DNA of 36,871 nucleotides from contig CAMAWF010000027.1 of assembly GCA_945861895.1 (NCBI GenBank), positions 1 through 36,871 on the forward strand, read 5' to 3'. Within the stretch, counting starts at the first letter, position 1; the number at the start of each line of letters is the position of its first letter. This document shows, one piece after another, positions 16,273 through 23,614 of this stretch. The position numbers were made by a program, and so were the translations under genes. The DNA comes from Rhizobium sp. Q54 (GTDB lineage: Bacteria; Pseudomonadota; Alphaproteobacteria; Rhizobiales; Xanthobacteraceae). The notes under the pieces were generated by a model that did not search any database, was not told the DNA's origin, and was given only the letters and a program-made list of their open reading frames with translations.

Positions 16273-17250
16273 TTAACCCCCAATCAATCGATCGAAATTC
16301 TCGTGCAAGATAGCGTTCGCTTGCGCGGCCGGCAGGGCGTTGCGAACGAAACTCACCGGCTCAGGCTCGCCGAGCGGAAAAGGCGCATCGCTCCCCAGCA
16401 TCAGATGCTCGATGGGAACGACGCTTGCAGCGTATCGCAGGATGGCTGGCTCGAAACAGATCGTATCGAAGTACAAACGTTGCAGATACTCCCCGACCGG
16501 CGCGGTGAGGACAGATGCAAGCTGCGGGTTGGTATCCACCTCGCGCTGCATTCGTGCCCGCAGCACGAGACTGAACGCTCCGGCGTGAGCGAAGATCAAC
16601 TTGAGGCGCGGCCAGCGATCGAGAAATCCGGAGCAAATCAATTTTAGAATGTTGATCGTGCTGTCGAACAGATATCCCGCAACGATGGTGAGCTCATATT
16701 CCCTTGTCCGCTCTCTTCCTGCCGGATCGGCCGGATGCACGAACAGTGGAACGTCGAGCTCCACGGCCGCCTCAAAAATCGGCCAAAACTGCGGATCGTT
16801 GAGATAGACGCCGCGCACATTGGAAGCGATGTGGCCGCCGGCAAAGCCCAGCTCGCGCACGCACCGCCGCAATTCCCCGGCGGCGGCATTCGGATCCTGC
16901 ATCGGCAGGAACGCCCACGCCCTGAAACGTTGCTTGTTCCGTGCGATTTCCTGCGCTAGCGCGTCGTTGTAAATACGCGCCGCTTCGACTGCAAGTTTCG
17001 CATCGAGATGATAATCGATGAACGGCGTCGCAAGCGAGAGAACCGCGCGTTCGACACCCTCGCGATCCATGCGCTCGATCTGCCGTGCGAGCTTGAAGAA
17101 CGTCGTGTTCAGGCCAAAATGCATTCCACGGATATCGATATCCACCGCCTCGCCTTCGGCGCGCTTTATCTTCACTGCAAATTCTTCCCGGCCGCGCACA
17201 AAGCGGAGAAACTCGTCAGGCACAAAGTGGCGATGAATATCGGTGATCAT
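16273..17250 (-). CDS. Amidohydrolase 2 (ACMSD-like) family decarboxylase/hydrolase
   Basis: A 325-residue TIM-barrel metal enzyme. The N-terminal DIHRHF gives His6 and His8 as metal ligands, PLFVHPADPAGRE gives the mid-barrel His, LIFAHAGAF the next His, and MLGSDAPFPLGE the Asp. This is the amidohydrolase-2 pattern of ACMSD and gamma-resorcylate-type non-oxidative decarboxylases. ATG 17250 is chosen, 2 bases after the livF stop; a TTG at 17256 is possible. The TREYELTIVAGYLFDSTINI segment is typical of ACMSD-like proteins. It likely decarboxylates or hydrolyses the compound imported by the co-transcribed transporter. The substrate is unknown. Confidence 0.82.
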   Translation of the reverse strand: MITDIHRHFVPDEFLRFVRGREEFAVKIKRAEGEAVDIDIRGMHFGLNTTFFKLARQIERMDREGVERAVLSLATPFIDYHLDAKLAVEAARIYNDALAQEIARNKQRFRAWAFLPMQDPNAAAGELRRCVRELGFAGGHIASNVRGVYLNDPQFWPIFEAAVELDVPLFVHPADPAGRERTREYELTIVAGYLFDSTINILKLICSGFLDRWPRLKLIFAHAGAFSLVLRARMQREVDTNPQLASVLTAPVGEYLQRLYFDTICFEPAILRYAASVVPIEHLMLGSDAPFPLGEPEPVSFVRNALPAAQANAILHENFDRLIGG

Positions 17251-17252
17251 GT

Positions 17253-17957
17253 TCAAAGTCCCAGGTAGGCAACTTTCAGCCGTTCGTCTTTGAGCAGGGA
17301 TTCGCCCTGCCCTTGCAGTACGATGCGGCCATTTTCGAGGACATAGGCGCGGTCGGCCGTGCGCAAGACATGGTGCACATTCTGCTCCACAATCAGCACG
17401 GTGAGGCCGCTGCGCCGCAGGTTGACGATGAGATCGAACAGAAGTTTCACATAGATCGGAGCCAATCCTTCGGTCGGCTCATCGAGCAACAGCACGCGCG
17501 GCTTTGCCATCAGCGCACGCCCGATCGCCAGCATCTGCTGCTCGCCGCCACTGAGCGAGCCGGCAACCTGCTTGCGGCGCTCGGCAAGCACGGGGAGAAG
17601 CTGGAAGACCTCATCCAAAGTATCTCGCGCCACCGGCCGCGCGGCCGCCGAATAAGCCCCGATTTCCAGGTTTTCGATGACGTTCATGAAGGGAAATAGA
17701 CGCCGCCGCTCGGGAACGAGAACAAGTCCGCGCGGAACGCGCTCATAGGCCGGAAAATCGCCGATCGGCTCTCCGTCCAGCAGAATGCTCCCGGTGTGGG
17801 TGGTTCGCAGACCGGCAAGCGTGAACATCAGCGTGCTTTTGCCGGCGGCGTTGGCGCCGACGAGCGCGACGATCTCGGATGCCGCAACCGACAGGTTGAC
17901 GCCATGCAGGACCTGCACCGGACCATAGAATGCGTTGAGGTCCTTTACTTCAAGCAA
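17253..17957 (-). CDS. livF: Liv-type ABC transporter ATP-binding protein, second system (LivF-like)
   Basis: A 234-residue ATPase with Walker A GANAAGKST, LVLVPERRRLFPFMNV, signature SLSGGEQQMLAIGRALMAKP, Walker B VLLLDEPTEGLAP and switch IVEQNVHHVL. The only usable start is TTG at 17957: the frame has a stop two codons upstream and no ATG. It overlaps livG by 8 bases. Walker A has Ala-Ala in place of the usual Gly-Ala, which is tolerated in the family. The TTG start may set a lower level for this subunit. Confidence 0.88.
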   Translation of the reverse strand: MLEVKDLNAFYGPVQVLHGVNLSVAASEIVALVGANAAGKSTLMFTLAGLRTTHTGSILLDGEPIGDFPAYERVPRGLVLVPERRRLFPFMNVIENLEIGAYSAAARPVARDTLDEVFQLLPVLAERRKQVAGSLSGGEQQMLAIGRALMAKPRVLLLDEPTEGLAPIYVKLLFDLIVNLRRSGLTVLIVEQNVHHVLRTADRAYVLENGRIVLQGQGESLLKDERLKVAYLGL

Positions 17958-18678
17958 TGGTCATCTCCTCGCCGAGGTAAGCCTTCACTACAGCGGGGTC
18001 GCGGGCGATGGCGGCGGGCGGGCCGTTTGCAATCAGCTCGCCCCGGTTGAGCACCATAATTCGAGTCGCCGTTTTCATGATCGCGTAGAGCACGTGTTCG
18101 ACCCAAATCACCGTGATGCCGCGCGCGGGCAACAGGGCGACAAAATTGGTCATCACGCCAATCTCAGCCGGCGTCAGCCCCGCCATGATCTCGTCGAACA
18201 AAACGAGCTTCGGCCGCATGGCCAGCGCACGCGCCACTTCCAGCCGTTTGAGCAATCCCACGGTCAGCGTTCCCACCGGCGCGGTGAGATATTCGCTCAG
18301 GCCGACATCGGCGAGCGTCGCCTCCGCAAGCGCCATCGCCCCGGAAACGGTCCGCTCCTGCTGGAAGGCGGTGAGCATTACATTTTCGACGACCGAGAGC
18401 TGGCGATAGGGCTTTGGAATCTGAAACGTCCGCGCGATACCGACCTGAGCGATCCGGTGGGATTTCCAGCCGGTCACATTTTGACCGTCAAACACGATCT
18501 CGCCGCGCGTGGGGCGCAACAGGCCGGCGACCAGATTATAGAGTGTGCTTTTGCCCGCGCCGTTAGGGCCGATCAGGCCCAGCAGTTCGCCTTGCTCGAC
18601 ATTGAAGCTGACATCGTTGACCGCCATAAGCGACCCGAATGCGCGGCTGAGATTGCGTACCTCGAGGATGGCGGTCAT
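17950..18678 (-). CDS. livG: Liv-type ABC transporter ATP-binding protein, second system (LivG-like)
   Basis: A 242-residue ATPase with Walker A GPNGAGKST, IARTFQIPKPYRQLSVVENV and Walker B LVLFDEIMAGLTP. The signature region reads TLTVGLLKRLEVARALA, looser than LSGGQ but within LivG variation. ATG 18678 is preferred because it overlaps the livM stop as ATGA; ATG 18693 would add five residues. The switch histidine lies in WVEHVLYAIM. It works with LivF on the permeases LivH and LivM of this operon. Confidence 0.88.
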   Translation of the reverse strand: MTAILEVRNLSRAFGSLMAVNDVSFNVEQGELLGLIGPNGAGKSTLYNLVAGLLRPTRGEIVFDGQNVTGWKSHRIAQVGIARTFQIPKPYRQLSVVENVMLTAFQQERTVSGAMALAEATLADVGLSEYLTAPVGTLTVGLLKRLEVARALAMRPKLVLFDEIMAGLTPAEIGVMTNFVALLPARGITVIWVEHVLYAIMKTATRIMVLNRGELIANGPPAAIARDPAVVKAYLGEEMTIA

Positions 18679-19694
18679 GGCTTGCGCTTCCATCCGCGCC
18701 CGAGCCGGTTCAACGCCGCGGCCAGCCCGCCCGGAAAATAAAGCATCACCACAATAAGCCCGGCGCTGTAGATGACGAGATGCAGCCCGGCGGCCGCATT
18801 GCCGAGATAGGAGCGCAGCAATTCCGAAAGCGGCGTAATCAGGAACGAGCCGAGCACCGGACCGATCGCGGTGCCGAGGCCGCCGACAGCCGGCAACAGC
18901 GCAAACTGGAACGACAATTCAGGCGAGATGACAAATGTCGGATCGAGATAGAGGAAATATTGCGCGAACAGCGAACCGCCGATCCCCGTGAGAAAGGCGC
19001 TGAGACCCATGGCCGCGGTGCGCACAAGCAGCGGATTCACGCCGGCGGCGCTCGCGGCCTCCTCGTCGTCGCGCACCGCGAACAGGTAATAGCCGTAGCG
19101 GGAGCCCTCAAGCGCCTTGGTGATCGCATAAACGAACACCACATAGGCCAGCATTAGCACCGCATAAGCGGTCTTTGAGACGAACACCATGTTTGCAACG
19201 TTCGCCACCGGCAGGATCGAAAGTCCTTCTGGGCCGCCGGTCAGCGAGGACCAGTTCAGCGCGCCGATGCGCACCACCTCGGCCGCCGCCAGCGTCGAGA
19301 GAATGAAGAACGGCCCGCGCAGCCGGGCGCAAATCAGCGCAAGCAACGCACCGGCCGCCGCCGCCAGCACTCCCCCGCACCAAAGCCCGATCCAGGGCGT
19401 CAGCCCGGCGCTTACGAACAGGATGGTTGAGGTATAGGCGCCGATTCCAAAGAACGCCGCATGGCCGAAAGAGATCAAACCGGCATATCCGCCGGCGATA
19501 TTCCACGCCAGGCCAAGTCCCGCGAACAGGAACGTAAGAACCATAACGTCGCGTAAATTCTGCGACAGTTCGACTGCGATCAGGACCAGGCAAGCAACGA
19601 ATAACGCAATCTCGAACATCGAGAGCTTGCCGCGCTGCGGCAGGACCGGCAGGCGCTTCGGCTTTTTCGGGGGGGCCAGGGGCTCGATCGACAT
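18675..19694 (-). CDS. livM: Liv-type ABC transporter permease, second system (LivM-like)
   Basis: A 339-residue permease with a short polar, proline- and lysine-rich N-terminal extension (about 25 residues) before the first helix. It has GGYAGLISFGHAAFFGIGAY, SRYGYYLFAVRDDEEAASAA as the ATPase-contact loop, and VGGLGTAIGPVLGS near the end. It starts 9 bases after livH and overlaps livG by 4. It forms the channel with LivH. Confidence 0.9.
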   Translation of the reverse strand: MSIEPLAPPKKPKRLPVLPQRGKLSMFEIALFVACLVLIAVELSQNLRDVMVLTFLFAGLGLAWNIAGGYAGLISFGHAAFFGIGAYTSTILFVSAGLTPWIGLWCGGVLAAAAGALLALICARLRGPFFILSTLAAAEVVRIGALNWSSLTGGPEGLSILPVANVANMVFVSKTAYAVLMLAYVVFVYAITKALEGSRYGYYLFAVRDDEEAASAAGVNPLLVRTAAMGLSAFLTGIGGSLFAQYFLYLDPTFVISPELSFQFALLPAVGGLGTAIGPVLGSFLITPLSELLRSYLGNAAAGLHLVIYSAGLIVVMLYFPGGLAAALNRLGRGWKRKP

Positions 19695-19703
19695 CGATGC
19701 GGC

Positions 19704-20588
19704 TCAATCGTTAATGCCGATAGTCGCTGCGCCCTTCTGGCCAAGAATTCCATTCGGCCGGAAAATCATCACCAACAAGAACAGGATGAAAAAGAACATC
19801 TGCCCGAAGGCCGGCGCAACGTAATAGCTGCTGAGCGACTGCACCACGCCGATGCAGATGCCGCCAATCAGCGCGCCCTCGATGCTGCCCATGCCGCCGA
19901 GCACGACCACGACAAAGGCGATGAGCACGAAGTTCAGGCCGACCGTCGGAAACACCGAGAACAGCGGCATCATCACGCAGGCGGCAAGCCCGACCAGCGC
20001 CGAACCGCCGGCGAATGTGATGAGGAAGATACGCGGCACCGGAATTCCCATCAGCATCGCGGCTTCGCCATCCTGCACGGTGGCCCGGATGGCCTTGCCC
20101 AGATAGGTCGCCCGGATCACCCACTGCAAACCGACAGTGCACAGGATGGTGATCAGGAAGCCAAGCAACAGTTCGGCCTTAAAGCGCAATGCACCGACGA
20201 TCACCGCATGGCTGAAGATCGGCGGCACATCCCACAAATCCGCGGTCATCATCATCAGCGCGACATTTTGCAGGAAGATCGACAGACCCATCGTCGCAAA
20301 CACGACGACAAGATGCGGCTTGTCCAGGCCCGGGCTGATGATGATGCGGTACACAATGCCGCCAAACAGGAACATCGCGGGCACAATCGCCAGCACCGCG
20401 ACGTAAGGATTGAACCCCAGCAAGGTGGTCACCGCCCAGGCGCCGTACATCGCAAGCATGAGAAATTCGCCGTGCGCGAAGTTCACGATCCGCAACACGC
20501 CAAAGATCAACGTCAAGCCGATGCTCATCAGCGCGTAGATGCCGCCGATGAGGATGCCGGAAATGACAAGCTGTCCAAGCGTGGTCAT
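19704..20588 (-). CDS. livH: Liv-type ABC transporter permease, second system (LivH-like)
   Basis: A 294-residue permease. The family N-terminus MTTLGQLVISGILIGGIYAL fixes the start at ATG 20588; the frame is open 16 codons further up but that stretch covers the inter-gene hairpin. It has GVLRIVNFAHGEFLM, KAIRATVQDGEAAMLMGIP as the coupling loop, and VLGGMGSIEGALIGG near the C-terminus. It follows livJ after 66 bases containing a strong hairpin. Confidence 0.9.
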   Translation of the reverse strand: MTTLGQLVISGILIGGIYALMSIGLTLIFGVLRIVNFAHGEFLMLAMYGAWAVTTLLGFNPYVAVLAIVPAMFLFGGIVYRIIISPGLDKPHLVVVFATMGLSIFLQNVALMMMTADLWDVPPIFSHAVIVGALRFKAELLLGFLITILCTVGLQWVIRATYLGKAIRATVQDGEAAMLMGIPVPRIFLITFAGGSALVGLAACVMMPLFSVFPTVGLNFVLIAFVVVVLGGMGSIEGALIGGICIGVVQSLSSYYVAPAFGQMFFFILFLLVMIFRPNGILGQKGAATIGIND

Positions 20589-20621
20589 GGCGCACAGCCG
20601 CTGGAGAAATCGCAAAGGAGC

Positions 20622-20643
20622 GGCGGGGGCTTTCACCCCCGCC
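20622..20643 (-). terminator. Hairpin between livJ and livH of the second transporter
   Basis: GGCGGGGG (20622-20629) and CCCCCGCC (20636-20643) form a perfect 8-bp GC stem with a 6-base loop. On the minus strand it follows the livJ stop by about a dozen bases and is not followed by a good T run. It is more likely a processing or attenuation element that protects the livJ message than a full terminator. Confidence 0.6.
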
Positions 20644-20654
20644 TTGAGATCGGT

Positions 20655-21929
20655 TTACCGCTTGCTCCAGACCGGTAACGGCACCATCGCGGCTTCATGC
20701 GTCGCGAGCTTGGGTGGAAACACCTGATCGTTGCCGCTCTTGGTCCACTGCCAGACGCCGATCGATGCGCGTAAATTCTGACCCGCATCCTTGGGATCGT
20801 CAGGCCAATCGAAATTGGTGAACTTGATGCCGCTGCCGTTCACCAGCGAGCCCTCGGGCAGGTCGAGCATGAGCGCAATTTCGCGCAGCTCGTCCGGCTC
20901 GAAGGTCTTTCCCTTCGGCAGCACTTCGGTGAACAAGGCCCAGACCGCGGAGAAACCGGCCGCCGCATGGCCGGCCGGTGGCCGCTTCATTTTGTCCTCA
21001 TACCGCTTGTAGAACTCATCCGCGACTTTTCGCACATCGGGTTTCAACACGTTCGGGTTCACCTTGGGCGGGAAGTCCGCCACAAAGAGGCCGTTGACCA
21101 TATCGCCGATGGAATTGCGCAGATCCGGCGAGGAATAGCCGGCACTCACCCCGATGAACGCAGCCACGTTGAAGTCGAGCTCCTTCGCCTTGCGCTGGAA
21201 CAGGATGGCGTCGTTCGGGAACGAGATCGCGATCAAGACATCGGGCTTCTCGTCCTTGAGCTTCTGCACGATTGGCGTCATGTCGGTCGCGAACTGATCG
21301 TAGCCCTCGTCGTAGACCAGCTTGATCTTTTTGATTCCGGTATAGGCGCGAATTCCGTCGCCGACGGACTTGCCGAACGCCCGGTTCTCCCACAGCAACG
21401 CGAGCCGCAGATCGCTCGCGGGCTTTTTCAGGCGCTTGGCGACATCTTCGATGACAAAGTCGACCGCGGCCTGGCCGTATTTGCGCGCCGGCGCACCGAC
21501 CTGAAACGTATGCTTAAAGCCGCGGCGGGTGATGATTTCCGCGGCCCCGGTCGTCTCCCAATGGAACACGCCATGGCGTTCCGCCGCCTGGCTGACCGCG
21601 ATCGCCAGCGGAGATGCGAACGATCCGGTGGTGATCTTGATTCCGTCCTTGGTAATAATCCGCTCGGTTTCGCTGATCGCCGCATTCGGGCTGGTGGCGT
21701 CGCCCTGAACGAATTCGATCTTGCGGCCGTTGACCCCGCCGCGTTCGTTGATCATGTCGCGGGCGATCTGCATTGCTTCCCAATTCTCAATTCCGTTCTT
21801 GGCGAACGGGCCGGTGAGCGGCAGCAGCACGCCGATGCGGATCGGCTGCTGCGCTTTCGCAACGCCGCCGGCCAGAAGGATTGCTGTCGCGCCGAAAAGG
21901 CACGCGCATAAACGAAGCCAGACACGCAT
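20655..21929 (-). CDS. livJ: Periplasmic substrate-binding protein, second Liv-type system
   Basis: A 424-residue protein with a signal peptide (MRVWLRLCACLFGAT, cleavage near AKA-QQP) and the binding-protein start IRIGVLLPLTGPFAKNGI. INERGGVNGRKIEFVQGD and KDGIKITTGSFASPLAIAVS follow. It belongs to the type I periplasmic-binding ABC group, in a branch whose members often bind aromatic or other organic acids. GGGAGAG stands a few bases before the ATG. It is the first gene of a seven-gene operon and is read divergently from a LysR regulator, which probably switches it on when the substrate or a metabolite is present. Confidence 0.9.
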   Translation of the reverse strand: MRVWLRLCACLFGATAILLAGGVAKAQQPIRIGVLLPLTGPFAKNGIENWEAMQIARDMINERGGVNGRKIEFVQGDATSPNAAISETERIITKDGIKITTGSFASPLAIAVSQAAERHGVFHWETTGAAEIITRRGFKHTFQVGAPARKYGQAAVDFVIEDVAKRLKKPASDLRLALLWENRAFGKSVGDGIRAYTGIKKIKLVYDEGYDQFATDMTPIVQKLKDEKPDVLIAISFPNDAILFQRKAKELDFNVAAFIGVSAGYSSPDLRNSIGDMVNGLFVADFPPKVNPNVLKPDVRKVADEFYKRYEDKMKRPPAGHAAAGFSAVWALFTEVLPKGKTFEPDELREIALMLDLPEGSLVNGSGIKFTNFDWPDDPKDAGQNLRASIGVWQWTKSGNDQVFPPKLATHEAAMVPLPVWSKR

Positions 21930-22028
21930 GATTGCTCTCCCATCTATTAGGCCGCTCGACCTCCCGGCCCAGCCAAAAACCTAGCAACCTTGCTCACATG
22001 CAGCAATCGCATTGTTCCTATACAATCC

Positions 22029-22043
22029 ATACGCAAAACGTAT
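22029..22043. promoter_or_regulatory. LysR-type T-N11-A operator between livJ and the regulator
   Basis: ATACGCAAAACGTAT is a perfect 5-bp inverted repeat around five bases and contains the T-N11-A core of LysR-type regulator sites. It lies in the divergent gap and overlaps a TATAAT box (22041-22046) that could serve the lysR gene, the usual layout for negative autoregulation with activation of the divergent operon. Confidence 0.65.
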
Positions 22044-22093
22044 AATTGTCGCAGGCGCTGGGATTACCGGCGCCGGTGGCCAGGGAGGCCGGT

Positions 22094-23008
22094 TTGGACC
22101 TCAGCAAGATCCAATATTTCTTTGCCGTGATCGAGCACCGTACCCTCAGCAGCGCAGCGCAGGCGTTGCGCGTTTCGCAGCCTACGCTGAGCCGGCAGAT
22201 GCAGGCGCTGGAAGCCGACTTCGGCACGCCCTTGTTCATCCGTCACGGTCGCGGCGTGGCGCCGACCGAGGCCGGCAAGCGTCTGCATGAAGGGCTGCAA
22301 GGGTTCGAACGCCGGCTCAGAACGCTCAAAGATGACGTGACCGCTGCTTCAATCGAGCCGTCGGGGGAAGTTGCCTTTGGAATTCCGCCCTCGCCGCGCG
22401 CTCTGCTGGCCGTGCCGCTGATTAAAAATTTTTGCAACGCATATCCGCGGGTCAGCGTCCGGGTGAGCGAGGAAACGAGTGGAGAGCTGCGCGACCTGGT
22501 CGCCAATGGCGTGCTCGATCTCGCGGTGACAAATCTCGACGAGCCCATGCGCGGCGTATCAGCGCAGGCCTTGGGATGCGAGCAAATGCTGCTGGTCGGC
22601 CCGCGCCACGCAAAGCTGTCGATGCGGTCGGAGGTGTCAATCGACAAGCTGGCCAATCTGCCCCTGATCCTCACCACGCGGCCCAACAGCTTGCGGCTGA
22701 CGGTCGAAGCGGGACTAAGCCGCCGCGGCTTGCGGCCAAACATCCGGATCGAAGCAAACACGCTGCCGCTGATGACCGATCTCGTCAGCGCAGGGCTCGG
22801 TTACACCGTGCTGCCGTCGTGCGGCGTCGCATTGCTGCTGAAGAATAAGCGGGTCAGCGCAAGCCCGATAACGGACTTCCGCATCACCTGGATGCTGGCC
22901 AGGCCGAAGGACCGCTCGCTCGGCCTGGCAGCGGAGCGATTTTGCAGCATGCTTTCCGAAATGGCGCGCGAAAAAATCAACGAGAAAATATGGCAGCAGC
23001 CGATATAG
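22094..23008 (+). CDS. LysR family transcriptional regulator
   Basis: A 304-residue regulator if it starts at TTG 22094, which has AGGGAGG five bases upstream and gives the normal LysR opening MDLSKIQYFFAVIEHRTLSS. A TTG at 22046 would add 16 residues. The winged HTH covers about residues 1-60 (AAQALRVSQPTLSRQMQALE, then PLFIRHGRGVAPTEAG). The effector domain follows with GEVAFGIPPSPRALL and DLVANGVLDLAV. It is transcribed away from the livJHMGF operon and most likely controls it. The inducer is unknown. It converges on the hydrogenase-like operon; the 75 bases after it hold no clear terminator. Confidence 0.85.
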   Translation: MDLSKIQYFFAVIEHRTLSSAAQALRVSQPTLSRQMQALEADFGTPLFIRHGRGVAPTEAGKRLHEGLQGFERRLRTLKDDVTAASIEPSGEVAFGIPPSPRALLAVPLIKNFCNAYPRVSVRVSEETSGELRDLVANGVLDLAVTNLDEPMRGVSAQALGCEQMLLVGPRHAKLSMRSEVSIDKLANLPLILTTRPNSLRLTVEAGLSRRGLRPNIRIEANTLPLMTDLVSAGLGYTVLPSCGVALLLKNKRVSASPITDFRITWMLARPKDRSLGLAAERFCSMLSEMAREKINEKIWQQPI

Positions 23009-23083
23009 AATTTTTATAATTCCGCGTTCACGGATTTCTGCGGAGCCGAGCGGACTCCAGAGTCTAAAATATCTCTCGACCGC

Positions 23084-23608
23084 TCAGGCCGTGGCGCTTG
23101 GTTCCAGCAGCGCGAGAAGGCCCGCGAGAAGCTGGATCGGCGACGGCGGGCAACCTCGGATGTGCAGATCGACGGGCACGACATCGGAGACGCCGCCTGC
23201 GACCGCATAACTGCCGGCAAAGAGACCGCCATCGACCGCACAATCGCCGACCGCGACAACCCATTTGGGGTCCGGCGTCGCATTATGAGTGCGCTGCAGC
23301 GCCTCACGCATGTTTTTGGTCACCGGGCCGGTGACCAGCAGCACATCGGCATGGCGCGGCGAGGCGACGAAGCGAAAGCCAAATCGTTCGAGATCGTAAA
23401 ATGCATTGTTGAGTGCGTGGATCTCCAGCTCGCAGCCATTGCACGAGCCGGCATCGACCTCGCGGATCGAGAGCGAGCGCCCCAGCCGGCGATGCGCCGC
23501 GCGGTCCACTTTTTTGGCAAGCTCGGCGAGCGCCGCGTCTGCGCTCTCCGGCGGCGCTTCCGTCAGCGGGCTTCGAACCAGACCCTCAAACAGGATTTTT
23601 CGCATCAT
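23084..23608 (-). CDS. hyfI: Hydrogenase-4-like small subunit (HyfI/NuoB-like)
   Basis: A 174-residue Fe-S protein. The four ligands of a proximal [4Fe-4S] cluster are present: Cys56 and Cys59 in DAGSCNGCELEIHAL, Cys123 in VAVGDCAVDGG and Cys153 in IRGCPPSP. ADVLLVTGPVTKNM is the conserved middle segment. It is the size of HyfI/HycG and NuoB, and lacks the long C-terminal multi-cluster domain of uptake hydrogenase small subunits. It follows the large-subunit gene by 6 bases and closes the operon. It would sit on the cytoplasmic arm next to HyfG and pass electrons to or from it. Complex I NuoB is excluded by the context, which has no NuoE, F or G. Confidence 0.85.
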   Translation of the reverse strand: MMRKILFEGLVRSPLTEAPPESADAALAELAKKVDRAAHRRLGRSLSIREVDAGSCNGCELEIHALNNAFYDLERFGFRFVASPRHADVLLVTGPVTKNMREALQRTHNATPDPKWVVAVGDCAVDGGLFAGSYAVAGGVSDVVPVDLHIRGCPPSPIQLLAGLLALLEPSATA

Positions 23609-23614
23609 GAAGCC

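Noticed and set aside
22046-22093. Upstream TTG start for the LysR regulator
   Set aside because: It falls inside the TATAAT box and adds residues unlike the family; TTG 22094 has a strong Shine-Dalgarno and gives the usual N-terminus.
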